Of a DNA stretch of 31,926 bases, positions 1 to 9,820 are shown in pieces (within the stretch, counting starts at the first letter, position 1; the number at the start of each line of letters is the position of its first letter). The notes under the pieces were generated by a model. That model made no database searches. It was not told where the DNA came from and worked only from the letters and a program-made list of their open reading frames with translations. This DNA is from Mnemiopsis leidyi (taxonomy: Eukaryota > Ctenophora > Tentaculata > Lobata > Bolinopsidae): the NCBI GenBank assembly GCA_000226015.1, contig JH153654.1, positions 7,519-39,444 of the forward strand, written 5' to 3'. Both the position numbers and the translations under genes were made by a program.

Positions 1-147
1 TAGAAAAGTTACCTGTAAAGATAACAGTCTAGAAAAGTTACCTAGTAAAGATAACAGTCTAGAAAAGTTACCTGTAAAGATAACAGTTTAGAAACGTTAC
101 CTGTAAAGATAACAGTCTAGAAAAGTTACCTGGAAAGATAACAATCT
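1..147. repeat. 29-30 bp minisatellite at an exon 3' edge
   Basis: About five tandem copies of a 29-30 bp unit, ending in a diverged copy near 147 and probably continuing to the left of the window. On the minus strand every unit reads like an exon end, a CAG and a GTAAC donor (TTATCTTTACAG then GTAAC). The rightmost copy is the predicted end of the exon at 130-261, so the array amplifies that exon's last ~15 bases together with its splice donor. Confidence 0.85.
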
Positions 148-261
148 GGTTCTCCTCCTCTGTTCACTGACGGTGGGAGGTCTCGACCGGTGTTTGTCAC
201 GTGATGTAACGGCTGTTATCGTCATCTGATCTACCTCAATTCGGGACTTTCGGGACAAGAT
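130..261 (-). CDS. Candidate internal exon of an unrecognised gene
   Basis: A G+C-richer open stretch on the minus strand encoding a basic, serine-rich segment that ends RRRTRLLSFQ just before a GTAACT donor. The 3' edge (130) is the better boundary. The 5' edge is uncertain: a phase-0 acceptor (TTTCCAG) gives 261, but the frame stays open up to about 420. I recognise no domain. It may belong to the same minus-strand gene as the exons at 3,080-5,113, but no junction proves this. The exon-end repeat beside it matches the pattern seen at proven exons of the PDI gene, which is indirect support. Confidence 0.3.
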
Positions 262-361
262 CTGGAAACTCTTGGAACTTGGACCAATCTTACCAGCGTT
301 AGCGCGAAGAGCAGCACGAGAGTCGGGTATCACCAAGGCAACTAGGGTCCTCACTCTTAGC

Positions 362-3079
362 GCAGGTTTTCGGTGTTGTGAACCGATGTGAGGACGTGTG
401 GATGAAACTGAGATTCGTTTTTAAAGGGGCAACTCGACAAGGTTCAGAGAAGAGGGGATGATCAAAGGTTTCCTGTCAAACACCTATTCGAACTCAGCGT
501 TGTTTCGGATAGGTTTTGAAGAAGCAAATGTTTAACATTCAAATGAGGTTTCCTGAAGAAAATATCTGCTTGTAGAACCAGTTTTTTCCCGTAAATCAAG
601 GATGCGGATGGAAGGTCCACAAAAAAAGGTGCAGAGAAGCCCCGTCGTCCCTTGGATGCAACTAAACAAGTCTTAAAAAGGAAAAGAGCGCATTGGTCGA
701 GGGTGAAAGTCGGTGTAAAACCAAGAGCTGCGAGCCACATAAAATGTTTTAATTAATTTTGTTCACGTTTAATTGATGTTAATTAAAAAAGGCTAGGGTG
801 GTTTATTCTATCATAAGAACCATACCATTTTAGTAATTATTGTGCCAAATAACTAAAAAACTATAATTTTTTTTCTCTAAATGACTTAATGGAGGCTTAG
901 ATTTGTAAGTAACAGTGGCACTAGCTGTGTAAATGTAAGATTTTCTGAGGTTGGTATAAATTTTAGTCGATTCAATTAAAACTGAAGGTTAGACAGCTGT
1001 TCTCTGTCTGCGCACAGATTCCTTTCAGTCACAGCTTGTAGTCGCCGGTTTCTAAACAACTTTGAGTTAGAAAGTCACCTTGTAAGACAGCGGCTTCAAT
1101 CTTCGGAGAAAATTTTGACGAGATTATATCCGTCTACCGTTCTAACGAAACGATAGCAGCATTGAGCTGCGAGAGTCGGTTATCACCGCGACAAAGAACA
1201 TTTTCTGTCACACTAGACAATTTGGCGAAATTTTGTTGAACATTTTCTATTTTCGGTCTATTAACTGCTGCTTAACTTCTAAAATTTAACCATATTCCAA
1301 AAATCAAACCTTTAAGCGACAGAACAGGAGGGAAACCAACATAAAAAGACAACAATACTAGCCGGCCTCAAGAAACTAAAGTTCTACACCTCAGTTCAAT
1401 TATCGCTGCCGGTACATTAATCAACAAAAGAACAGAAAAAAAAAACGCGCCAAGCTGCCAAGCAAGGAACGAGATATTGAGCAGCTTACCTGCTTACAAC
1501 ACTTCGTATGAAGTTGGGCGACTACAAAAAAACCATCAACACATCATAGAACATGTTCTGGGATTTGTCGTAAATCATATCACATTGCGATATCAGATTA
1601 TGAGAGTGTTGTCAAAAGACTAAAAGCAGAAATTTGCAATCATGAATGAGAACGATATTTCAGGGGAATAATTGTCAGGAATTTTCTATACCGCGTGATT
1701 GCGATGCTCGATATTTATCGGTCGTATCTAACATCTAAATGGTCCTTCGCTCATGTCTTATATTTGTGATCTATACCCCAAATAACGTTCTCTAGGAGTA
1801 ATCGTAATCTTAATGTTGCGAAAACTTTAATAACTACAAAACCTGCTCTACATTTAAGCCTCAATACTATAATAGTAAAACCTGAATTGCAATGCTTATC
1901 TAATTTGCAATAATTTGAGACATTTTGGGTTAACCAGTAAAAAGTAAGACAAATTTCCTGGTTTGTAAGTGCTCTAGATTATGTGCTTAGTGGTTTATCG
2001 GAAAATAAGGGCAGCATTTTCGAGAATAGGTCAGGGAATTTTTTTGAGACGTGGTTTGGAAAAGATTGTGGTTTTAATGAGGAGAGCAATTGGATTTTTC
2101 ACGATCTCAAAATCAAATTGATAGATCATAAGCGTTAATTCATTAAATGTCCAAGAAATTGGCAAAATCAGCTTTGCCGAAAAACTTCTCTACAATCTAA
2201 CCAAACACTCAAATATTTGAGATTTAACTATACATCGCACAGAGTAACACAACTGTACTTATACTAATGCTTACAGCCTAGCACATCTTCGTCTATGGAA
2301 ATTACATTAGCATTCGAGCATGTCGAGAACCAGGACTACCGTACTACACGCACAATGGCGGCTGCAAGGAAAAGTCCCGGCAGACGTTGAAATTCAATTG
2401 TCGACAATCGGCTGTTCGTGTAGTGCAACAGGGAGAATGGGTTACATTGAATATTTGCTCTTTAAGTAAAAGGAGGTACGAATATTGGACTTTAAAACAT
2501 TTTTTCTTCGATTCATGAAGTCAAGAAGTACATGGTTACAAATATAAATAAGGTGTGATTATGAACTACAGAATAATATACTTTCTGAAAAAAGGAGAGA
2601 CATGCAAGTGACGCAAGAGTAACATAAAAACAAAAGAGCATTATAAGCTACCTTATAGTACTACTATAGCTTTGCTAAAATGTCCAATGCACGCTTATTC
2701 ATATGATAGTAAATTTATTCAAGCTCTAATCCTTATATTCCTAGTCACACGTATATACATACATTGTTTAGCTTAGGCATTGTTTTGCTTAGGCAAAGTT
2801 TAACTATTCTCTTTTGTTTCTCAGTTTCCTTCCACGTTTCAGAACAGGGGTTCCTACTGTTATCTAGCTTCAAAGATCAGGATATCTTTGTTCATGTCGA
2901 GATTGAAACTACGAGTATTTGAAATTGCATGGGTATAAATTTTAGGCATTTTCGGTGAGTTGTAGTGGCCAACTCGTCAATATTTCAAATTCTATTCATC
3001 AATAATCTATGATTTGAATTGTGAGACTAGAAGGAACACAGTTAAAACATAAGTCATAAAGTCAAGTGTGAGAGGTAAC
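362..3079. other. Long stretch with no supported gene
   Basis: A+T-rich sequence with no convincing exon. A minus-strand frame of about 92 codons (462-740) starts with ATG but has no recognisable motif or splice support. The only clear structure is one copy of a dispersed repeat at 1,127-1,194. Confidence 0.5.
1127..1194 (+). repeat. Dispersed repeat, copy 1
   Basis: The segment beginning GACGAGATTATATCCGTC and ending ATCACCGCGACAA recurs in reverse orientation at 8,144-8,226, with strong identity at both ends and a diverged middle. The family is not identified. A shorter resemblance (GAGAGTCGGGTATCACC) is seen near 320-336. Confidence 0.7.
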
Positions 3080-3211
3080 CTGATCAGAGAAATTAGAACT
3101 AGAAGTGGAAGGGAAGCGGAGATGTCTGTCCGCTCTGATGAACTGAGGAGTTAGGAGAACTTCTCTTCTCATCGATCTCCTTAATTGTGGGGCGAATAGT
3201 CCTCGCTTCCT
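3080..3211 (-). CDS. Candidate exon of the unrecognised minus-strand gene
   Basis: A minus-strand open segment of 44 codons, very rich in Arg (RKRGLFAPQLRRSMRREV...) and ending STSSSNFSDQ before a GTTACC donor. Donors of GTTA type are also used by the PDI gene in this window. A CTGCAG acceptor at 3,211 gives phase 0, which would fit after the exon at 3,872-3,971. A second acceptor at 3,257, or an ATG at 3,283 preceded by an in-frame stop and a good ACC context, are alternatives. If the ATG is used this would be a first exon of a different gene. No domain recognised. Confidence 0.35.
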
Positions 3212-3676
3212 CTGCAGTCTTTTCATGTTATTCTTTTCGCTTCGTTCGTTGAACAAGCTAACCGCGTTCGAAGACGAAAACATGGTGAATCAGGCTCCCG
3301 AGATGCGATACAAAATGCGAATAATGAAAATGTAAGGATTTTGAGTTGTACTAGGATGTCTGGATGATTAAGTTTGCGAAGTGAGACATAGATTGAATAA
3401 AGTTGACGGTGACCCATCGTCGAAATTCTTGGAAAAACTGCAGATAAATAAAGTGTAACCGCACTTCTTGCGGCTTTCGGTGAAGTTTGTCAGTATGATT
3501 AATGCATAAATAGCATCATTATTTATATTCCATTGATGATGATCCTTACATTGTAACACGAATCTATGATTAATCCATTTAAATATTGGTAATTTCATTA
3601 GTAGATTCATCAGAAAGACAGTGATCTAGGCAATAGTGATAATTCTGACAATTATTAAAGCTAAAATAAAACTAAG

Positions 3677-3721
3677 GCATATTATTTACGGCCAATATCA
3701 CAGCCATATTATTTACGGCCA
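3677..3721. repeat. Short direct repeat
   Basis: The 18-base word CATATTATTTACGGCCAA occurs twice, 27 bases apart. It may be a small tandem duplication. Confidence 0.6.
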
Positions 3722-3871
3722 AGTATTATAACATCTAAATAAGGCCAAGACATGAACAGTATGTATTTTTATCGAGGAGGCCGGAGGCGGGTTCAGAAAA
3801 CGGACTGGACCTTCGAAACATAGAAAGAGGAGGAAGTGCAGGAACGAACTATATTATTACAGTTTTCTAAC

Positions 3872-3971
3872 CGTGCTTTCCGGAAAATAATCTGTTTCTC
3901 GGTCTGATCGAGTCTTCCAGGAGTCTTCTGAATCTGTTTCTGAGTTCGTGTCGTAATCCGAAAATGTTATT
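3872..3971 (-). CDS. Internal exon of unrecognised gene (acidic)
   Basis: Minus-strand exon between an ATCAG acceptor and a GTTAGA donor. It enters with one base that completes the AG left by the exon at 4,496-4,634 (Arg) and leaves in phase 0. It encodes 33 residues, rich in Asp, Glu, Ser and Thr, beginning ITFSDYDTNSETDSEDSW and ending YFPEST: a disordered, probably phosphorylatable segment. The phase match with its upstream neighbour is the main evidence. A possible further segment at about 3,770-3,850 would need a 24-base intron, so I do not include it. Confidence 0.5.
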
Positions 3972-4495
3972 CTGATCTGCAAAATTGCCATTAAAAAATT
4001 TCTGATTTTGAATTGTAATTTTTGCTAAAACTCAAGGTTAATACTTTACCTATTTTATTGAATTTCGTAACATTTACCGGATGAGCTTGGTCCAGAGTTA
4101 AGAAATTAGCAAGGGAATTAACACCTTTGTTTGCTCAATATAACACTTACTGTATTGTGACTGTTACTGTCGTTATCTTTAGAGTCTTTACCCCCGACTC
4201 CTATACACCTTCTTTTCTTCATTCTGTAAGGAAACTGTTATCCTTGATAATATCAGTATCACGGTATGCAGACGCTCGTGTATCCCTTTGTACAATAATT
4301 CAGAATTTATTCGAAAGTTGTCTCATTCCTCAACATGGAAATAGCGCCAGATTTAGAAATGCAGTCCTTAAATTCTAGATCACACCAAAAGCATTGAATT
4401 AAGCCATAAAATTGTTAGTTTACCAATATATTATTTACGAAATAACAAACTCGAAGTTCGAACAATCGTGAAAAATTACTTCAAGTGATACATAC

Positions 4496-4634
4496 CTCCT
4501 CTCTTCAGAAGACATGTAAAGAGCACCGGCTGAGCGGGCTGGCAGACCCTTGTCATGGTTAAATTTCAGTATTTCTTCCTTTGTTAACTCTCTGTCCATT
4601 CCCCTCGGATTGTCCAATAGTATAGGACTCAGAT
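4496..4634 (-). CDS. Internal exon of unrecognised gene (core segment)
   Basis: The clearest exon of this gene. On the minus strand it runs from a TTTTAG acceptor to a GTATGT donor. It takes two bases to complete the Asp codon started by the exon at 5,020-5,113 and leaves in phase 2. The 45 whole codons include LDNPRGMDRELTKEEILKFN and GLPARSAGALYMSSEER, with codon use and amino-acid mix typical of conserved intracellular protein. I do not recognise the family. No membrane segment or signal peptide is visible in the joined exons. Confidence 0.6.
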
Positions 4635-4659
4635 CTAAAATTATTTAATTTTGAAAACT

Positions 4660-4710
4660 TGACTTGATAACTACTAGTACTATATAACTCGACTTGATAA
4701 CTATTATCTA
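4660..4710. repeat. Short tandem duplication
   Basis: Two copies of a ~30 bp unit containing CGACTTGATAACTA or its close variant. It lies in the intron just upstream (minus strand) of the exon at 4,496-4,634. Confidence 0.5.
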
Positions 4711-5019
4711 TGGTTTGAAATTTAAAGAAGAGGTTCATGATTAGAATTTATTTAATTGAAATGGCATTTAATGGCATTGGCAACAATAATGCAACTCAAG
4801 TTCTTGGAGTAGTCTAACACTCATGGTCATGATGTAACGTTGTAACAAAAGAGGTCGTAAAGAACTCATGCGGCCATGCTGTGATAACGAAAGTAATAAA
4901 TTACTCATGCTATAGTTAAGCTTTTAAAATTAAAACACTTGCGAAACTTAAGCCCTATAATACAGGAGGTCGAAGAACACTGATGCAACTCAAACCCCCC
5001 AGGGTCTGTAGAAGTAAAC

Positions 5020-5113
5020 CTGACATGGAAGAGATACCAGAGGTAGATGTTTGGGATGTCCTCGCTTTTAGTGCGGGGTAGATGAAATCGTCTGGGTCTA
5101 GAAAGTCCATCAA
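5020..5113 (-). CDS. Probable first coding exon of unrecognised gene
   Basis: On the minus strand an acceptor (CAGTTAG) precedes TTG-ATG, and the ATG at 5,110 opens 30 codons beginning MDFLDPDDFIYPALKARTSQ, followed by a Ser/Thr-rich tail and a GTTTAC donor in phase 1. It joins in frame to 4,496-4,634. The acceptor implies an upstream exon, either 5' untranslated or a short coding exon: an in-frame ATG at 5,374 with a weak donor after 5,345 would add ten residues. The two X-boxes at 5,490-5,533 lie about 400 bases upstream of this ATG, so a ciliary role is possible but rests only on those sites. Confidence 0.5.
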
Positions 5114-5489
5114 CTAACTGCAGACTACAAAATTTGTCAAACCAAGATTAAAAAGTATTGTAATATGATCTGTAATTTTCATAACAAAATCAGATTTCAT
5201 TTTAATTCCTGTAATAATTGACGATAATTTAAAAGTTTGATACACTGTCAGTCTAAAAGCATGACAGAGCCTCGCGCCGACAGACGAACAACAACAATGA
5301 AACTGTTTATCCGGCTTTTCAAACATGACAGTTGCAAAATAGACCTTCCTGCGGTCCAGCCCTCGCGTGTCCATCCCCGGAACAGTGCCTGAAGCGTGAA
5401 ATAGTTGGACAGCACTGACTTCAGACTTATAGGTGTAAAGCTATCCGTACATCACACAGCACAAGTCCAATTAGCTGATACTTGCTATT

Positions 5490-5533
5490 GTTGCCATGGT
5501 AACTCTAGCCAGACTATATGTTGCCATGGTAAC
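5490..5533. promoter_or_regulatory. Two tandem X-box (RFX) sites
   Basis: GTTGCCATGGTAAC occurs twice, at 5,490-5,503 and 5,520-5,533, starting exactly 30 bases apart. The word fits the palindromic X-box consensus bound by RFX transcription factors, known for driving ciliary genes in animals. The bases after each copy are also similar, suggesting duplication of a ~30 bp unit. The nearest downstream coding start is the minus-strand ATG at 5,110. Confidence 0.6.
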
Positions 5534-5693
5534 GATAGCACGACTGTGCGTTAATGTCATGTTTTTTTAGCTAGTAGTAGACTGTGCTTAAAAAGCTGGC
5601 TCCTTTGTTGAGCTTCATTTCGTCCAGTCAGACGAGAAAAGATTTAGGTAGTGTTCAGCTTATCAAATTGGAGTGTTTCAGTGCTCAGATTGT

Positions 5694-5829
5694 ACAAAGC
5701 CGTGGCAAAGCTGTTATAAAGTTGTTATGAAGATTGAAGCTATTACAAAGCTGTTACAAAACTCTTACAAAGCTGTTACAAAGCTGTAACAAACCAGTTT
5801 CAAAGCTCTGTAACAAAGCTGTTATATAG
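5694..5829. repeat. ~11 bp minisatellite
   Basis: About ten imperfect copies of ACAAAGCTGTT. No coding potential is supported. Confidence 0.75.
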
Positions 5830-6910
5830 CTAAAGGCATGTTTTTGTTAACCTAGTGGGGGACTGAAAAGCATAAGGCCATAAAGTAAACGTTCACTATC
5901 AGAAACTTAGACACAACTCGGTAGTAGAACCAGAAGTACGGAAAATTGTCCGTCAAACTGGCCTGTAATTGAGTTGTATAACATGCAGTGGAATATCGAT
6001 GTTTACAGGCTAACGTGACACGCCTGATTACAATTGCAGATACAGAAGTCAGCTCCAACAGTTGAAAAGAAAAATAAATGCTTCGACAATGAACCAAATA
6101 GACTGTTAATAGCAACCAAACAATACCAACAAGTCGGGCGTTTAACTTTATTGGTTTCCAAATTTCTAACTTTAAGTTCTACTTGTTAGACAGAGTTTAC
6201 ATTAAACATGGTATACTATTAATATTATATTATCATAGTCTCTTTCAATAATCAGCTCTGCCATTGCTTTTTGATTCTAATTTATCTTGGCGCCTTAGTC
6301 TTACTTAAAAGTTAAAAAGTATAAACTGACTAATACTTAACTAATTCTTAATTGATACTTTACTCAGGGTCACTATAAACGAAATCCACCAAAGACACGT
6401 CATCCCAAAATTAAACACTACTAGCAAAGCGACTAATGGTCTGGGCTTTAGACAAAGCTCATGAGAGTACTCATTGTTCGCAGCCGTAAAAGGTAGTCAT
6501 AATATAAAGATCTTACTGTAATTTTTTTCGCGACATCATATTATTTAGAAGTAACAATGTGGGTCGTAAAGAAACGTTATAATTGTAAGAATAAGATTAA
6601 AAATTAGCTTCCGTAAATTTTGTCTGTACTGGTTAATTTCTACTTCTAGACATGAGTTTATGCTGGTTCGTTAGATTTAGAATCTCGATTTAGAATCTCC
6701 ATAGTCCATACTACATAGTCCATACTACATATACTCCACAAAGTATACATACTTAGTACTATGAGTAGGGAGTATGCATACACCTTAGCCCATCAAAAAT
6801 TCCAAATGGCTACCGAAAACGCAGCACAAAATCATTGTACGGTGTTAGTACTAGGTACGCTTACCTCTCTGTGATTTCATTCTTGGACTTGGAGATTCGC
6901 TTCAAAAATA

Positions 6911-6963
6911 AAATCAGTGAAACTTATAAGCTAAGAATCTTAGCATATAAGTTTCACTGATTT
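6911..6963. repeat. 53-bp hairpin with 18-bp outer arms
   Basis: An 18-base arm (AAATCAGTGAAACTTATA) is followed by its exact reverse complement at 6,946-6,963. The intervening 17 bases hold a second inverted pair (GCTAAG / CTTAGC) around a 3-base loop, giving an almost continuous 25-bp stem. It may be a MITE remnant or a structured RNA. Confidence 0.85.
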
Positions 6964-8143
6964 AATACTAAGATAAAAACTATATAGAAGAATGAGCAGG
7001 AATGGATACTCTATTCACGTTCTGCATTATATAAGATTCGTGCAATTTTGAAAGCATCACATGCCAAATGTTTTGTCAGGTTTTAGGTTCACTTGAACCG
7101 GATTTTACTTTGTCTACTAAAATTGTATCATATTTTTAGAAAAGGTATTTTGGATCAGATGCTAACAACTTATACAACAAGTCCGACATTTTTTTCCTGA
7201 AGAACGAGGCCCGGACAAAGTCAGACAACATGACCAAAGAACCAAAGCTTTTATGTGGCTATTCACATACTTATACCAAGAACCGACCCTATTGCAAATC
7301 TCAGTCTACATAAATATAAAGTCGACGACTGTTTTATGGCTTATGCAGCTCGCTGAAATAAAGATACTTAACCAGTTTGCTGGCTGTCATATTTTTTGAA
7401 TAATTGCCCATTAATAAAATCTGTCACATACTTACTGTAGACTTTAGAAATACGCGTACTGTCACATTTTTGGAAAATAAAAGTACAATTTCCAGAAACC
7501 TTCAAAATAGCCAAACGTTAAACTTAAAACATATACTTAACTTTTCGAACGCTGAACTGTAAAGCCAAAAGTGTCACATTGACATGGTCGAGCACATCGT
7601 GAAAGGGCTAATCCCAAGTGATGAAATAGAATACATTTTTAGACTGGTTTATATAGTTGTACACTATTAACTTGACTGGTAAACCATGCCACTTGACCTG
7701 GAAGATGGGGAACCCGCGTGCATGACCGCGGCTACCTTGCGTGTCCAAAAATGACGACTCGCGAATGTAAGGAAATGACGACCCACGGGTGTTTTTGTAT
7801 AACTATAAAAAACGTGTCCAGTGTTGATTTACGGAAATGTCTGTTATTGTCATGGACTGGAGATCTCAAATACTGGCTACTGCTAGAGGGTTTGTTTTAG
7901 CGCTTCTCTTCCATGCTAGACAAACTTAAAAGTCGCGTACTCGAACATCATCGAGTCATTTAACGGGCGATGCATAGGATTAGGAGTGCTTTTATAATAA
8001 TGCGAAGGCGGCGAACTTTCATTTTACCACATTATGATAAAGTTTAAGTTGTAAAACATTTAGCTTGTATTATAGCCACTGAAAACACAAAATCTAGATA
8101 AGCCGGTGTCAACTGTGTTAAAGTAATGTCAATCGTGAAAGCG

Positions 8144-8226
8144 TTGTCGCGGTGATACCCGACTTACAGTTACACAGCTAAAGCTGAACGAGTTTCGTTA
8201 GAACGGTAGACGGATATCATCTCGTC
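8144..8226 (-). repeat. Dispersed repeat, copy 2 (inverted)
   Basis: Reverse-orientation relative of 1,127-1,194: begins TTGTCGCGGTGATACC and ends GGATATCATCTCGTC. The two copies differ mainly in the middle. Confidence 0.7.
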
Positions 8227-9243
8227 AATGAAAGCGAAATGTGAATCAAATACCGTCTCATCACAACCAAGGTATCTGCAGCTGTAGCGGCTATCATGGC
8301 AGCTCATAATTAATCAAACTCTCCATAGACATGGGAGAAATATAATCATAATCTTCGTGAAGTTTGCAGTCAATATTGATGAACTTCCCCTGATAAGTAG
8401 CCATCTTTGTGTCAGTCAGGTACTGTCGAGGTCGATGAGCTGGTGGTATTGATTCAAGTCATAATGTAAATTCAGTAAAGACTACTTATCATGGAAAGTC
8501 ATAAATTAATTTTTGCCGCAAAACCCAGAACTGTCTTTAAACGTCAGTTATACTGTCCTTCAGCTTACACAATCAGTTGCAGTTGAAGGTGGTTATTTTC
8601 CCATTTCTTTTTTTGCCGAAGGCAAACAAGTGACGTAGATTAGATGGGGAAATGGAATTGTGGCGAAAGTTTGGGTTTGACTTTGAGAAGATCGACCTTG
8701 AGTTGCTTGGGGACCCCAGTCTTTGATCGGAGGGGCCCGGTAAGATCAACCATGTGTTAAAACGACAATCATTGGTGCGTTATTGGAGGACAACAGAGGT
8801 AATTAGTAATTAGAATCTAGTTTAAAACTGATAAAATACGTCCGTAAATCATATCCCATAATTTCAGTACTTGTCCATTTTATCGCAACTTCTTCCTAGT
8901 TATAAACTTGTAAGTAACTTTGATTTGTACAGGTTCGAAGCTTGAGAAATCGAACTGCAATCCTCATTTCGAGGAAATGAGAGGTGCCTTTTAAATAACT
9001 GATGACGTCATAAAATCGTTAAGATATTTTGAGAGATAGTGACTACTTGAATTTACTCTCTAAATTAGCGAGTTGTGAATGCGATTTTTTTGTGAATAAT
9101 AGGAGTAACATATCACTCTCATTAACAATTTTTCATATGAGTCACTCTGCACTCAGTTGACAGTAATAAAAAATTGTCAATGTAGATAATACTGTAAAAT
9201 AATGCTGGCAACCCTTTCTCAACCAAACTGATGGTACCTCAAC

Positions 9244-9249
9244 TTTATT
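9244..9249 (-). terminator. Candidate polyadenylation signal of the PDI gene
   Basis: AATAAA on the minus strand (plus-strand TTTATT), about 325 bases past the PDI stop codon at 9,574. It is the first canonical signal I found in the 3' flank; usage is inferred. Confidence 0.4.
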
Positions 9250-9573
9250 TTCTTAATTCAATCATATCAAAACTCAGCACCGGTGATCCCGTTGATTTTC
9301 GAAAGTATTCCTAGACAAGTAATTAGAAATCCATTTTATAAGCATGCAATGACTAAAATGAGCTTAATATACTACAACATTACAAAATTTATAATCAACA
9401 AGACTTCCAAGTAAAGATCTGACGATAAAACTATTTTTAGATTATAACTCCAACAACTATCTTAATAGACGATCACAATGTCAAAGTTATCATAACCTAA
9501 GTCGAGTGCTCAAAAATAAATGCTTAAAGCGTATTAAAAAAAGGTAAAACCCCAAAAAAAGGTACATACGAAA

Positions 9574-9820
9574 TCACAGTTCATCCTTCGCAGAATTGAT
9601 AAAATTAACCATGTCCCTAGAGCTGGTGGTGGAGTGTCGATACACAGTTTGCTTGCTCGGAGTTTGGTACATCACGATTCTTGGCTCGTTGCCAGAGCAG
9701 TGAGGGTTGTGGGAACGTGGGGGACATTGGAATGCGGAGAATGCGATGGAGTGGTATCTAAGGAGCTGACTGGCTGCTGAGAAGGCATCCTGAACTGACT
9801 TACATGTGTCACAACCTTTC
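9574..9820 (-). CDS. PDI last exon: CDTC domain and KDEL end
   Basis: A CCCCAG acceptor precedes a single base that completes the Lys codon split with the previous exon, then KGCDTCKSVQDAF and 81 residues in all to TGA at 9,574. CDTC lies where CGHC sits in the other domains. EPRIVMYQ resembles the cis-Pro strand and VNFINSAKDEL the final helix plus ER retrieval tetrapeptide. The other two frames contain early stops, and the split codon fits the donor chosen for the previous exon. Confidence 0.85.

Larger units (their letters stand above)
5830..9240. other. Intergenic stretch, no supported gene
   Basis: No exon could be supported. The stretch contains a hairpin (6,911-6,963), small tandem duplications (6,670-6,740) and the second copy of a dispersed repeat (8,144-8,226). 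A plus-strand 60-codon frame at 7,718-7,900 and a short ATG frame at 8,644 with a possible GTAAGA donor have no motif or partner exon. Confidence 0.5.

Noticed and set aside
2340-2400. ATGGCGGCTGCAAGG as the first exon of a plus-strand gene
   Set aside because: The frame stops after 11 codons and no donor or partner exon was found.
3770-3850. Open segment (MFRRSSPFSEPASGLLDK) as a further exon after 3,872
   Set aside because: It would need a 24-base intron and has no good donor; left out of the model.
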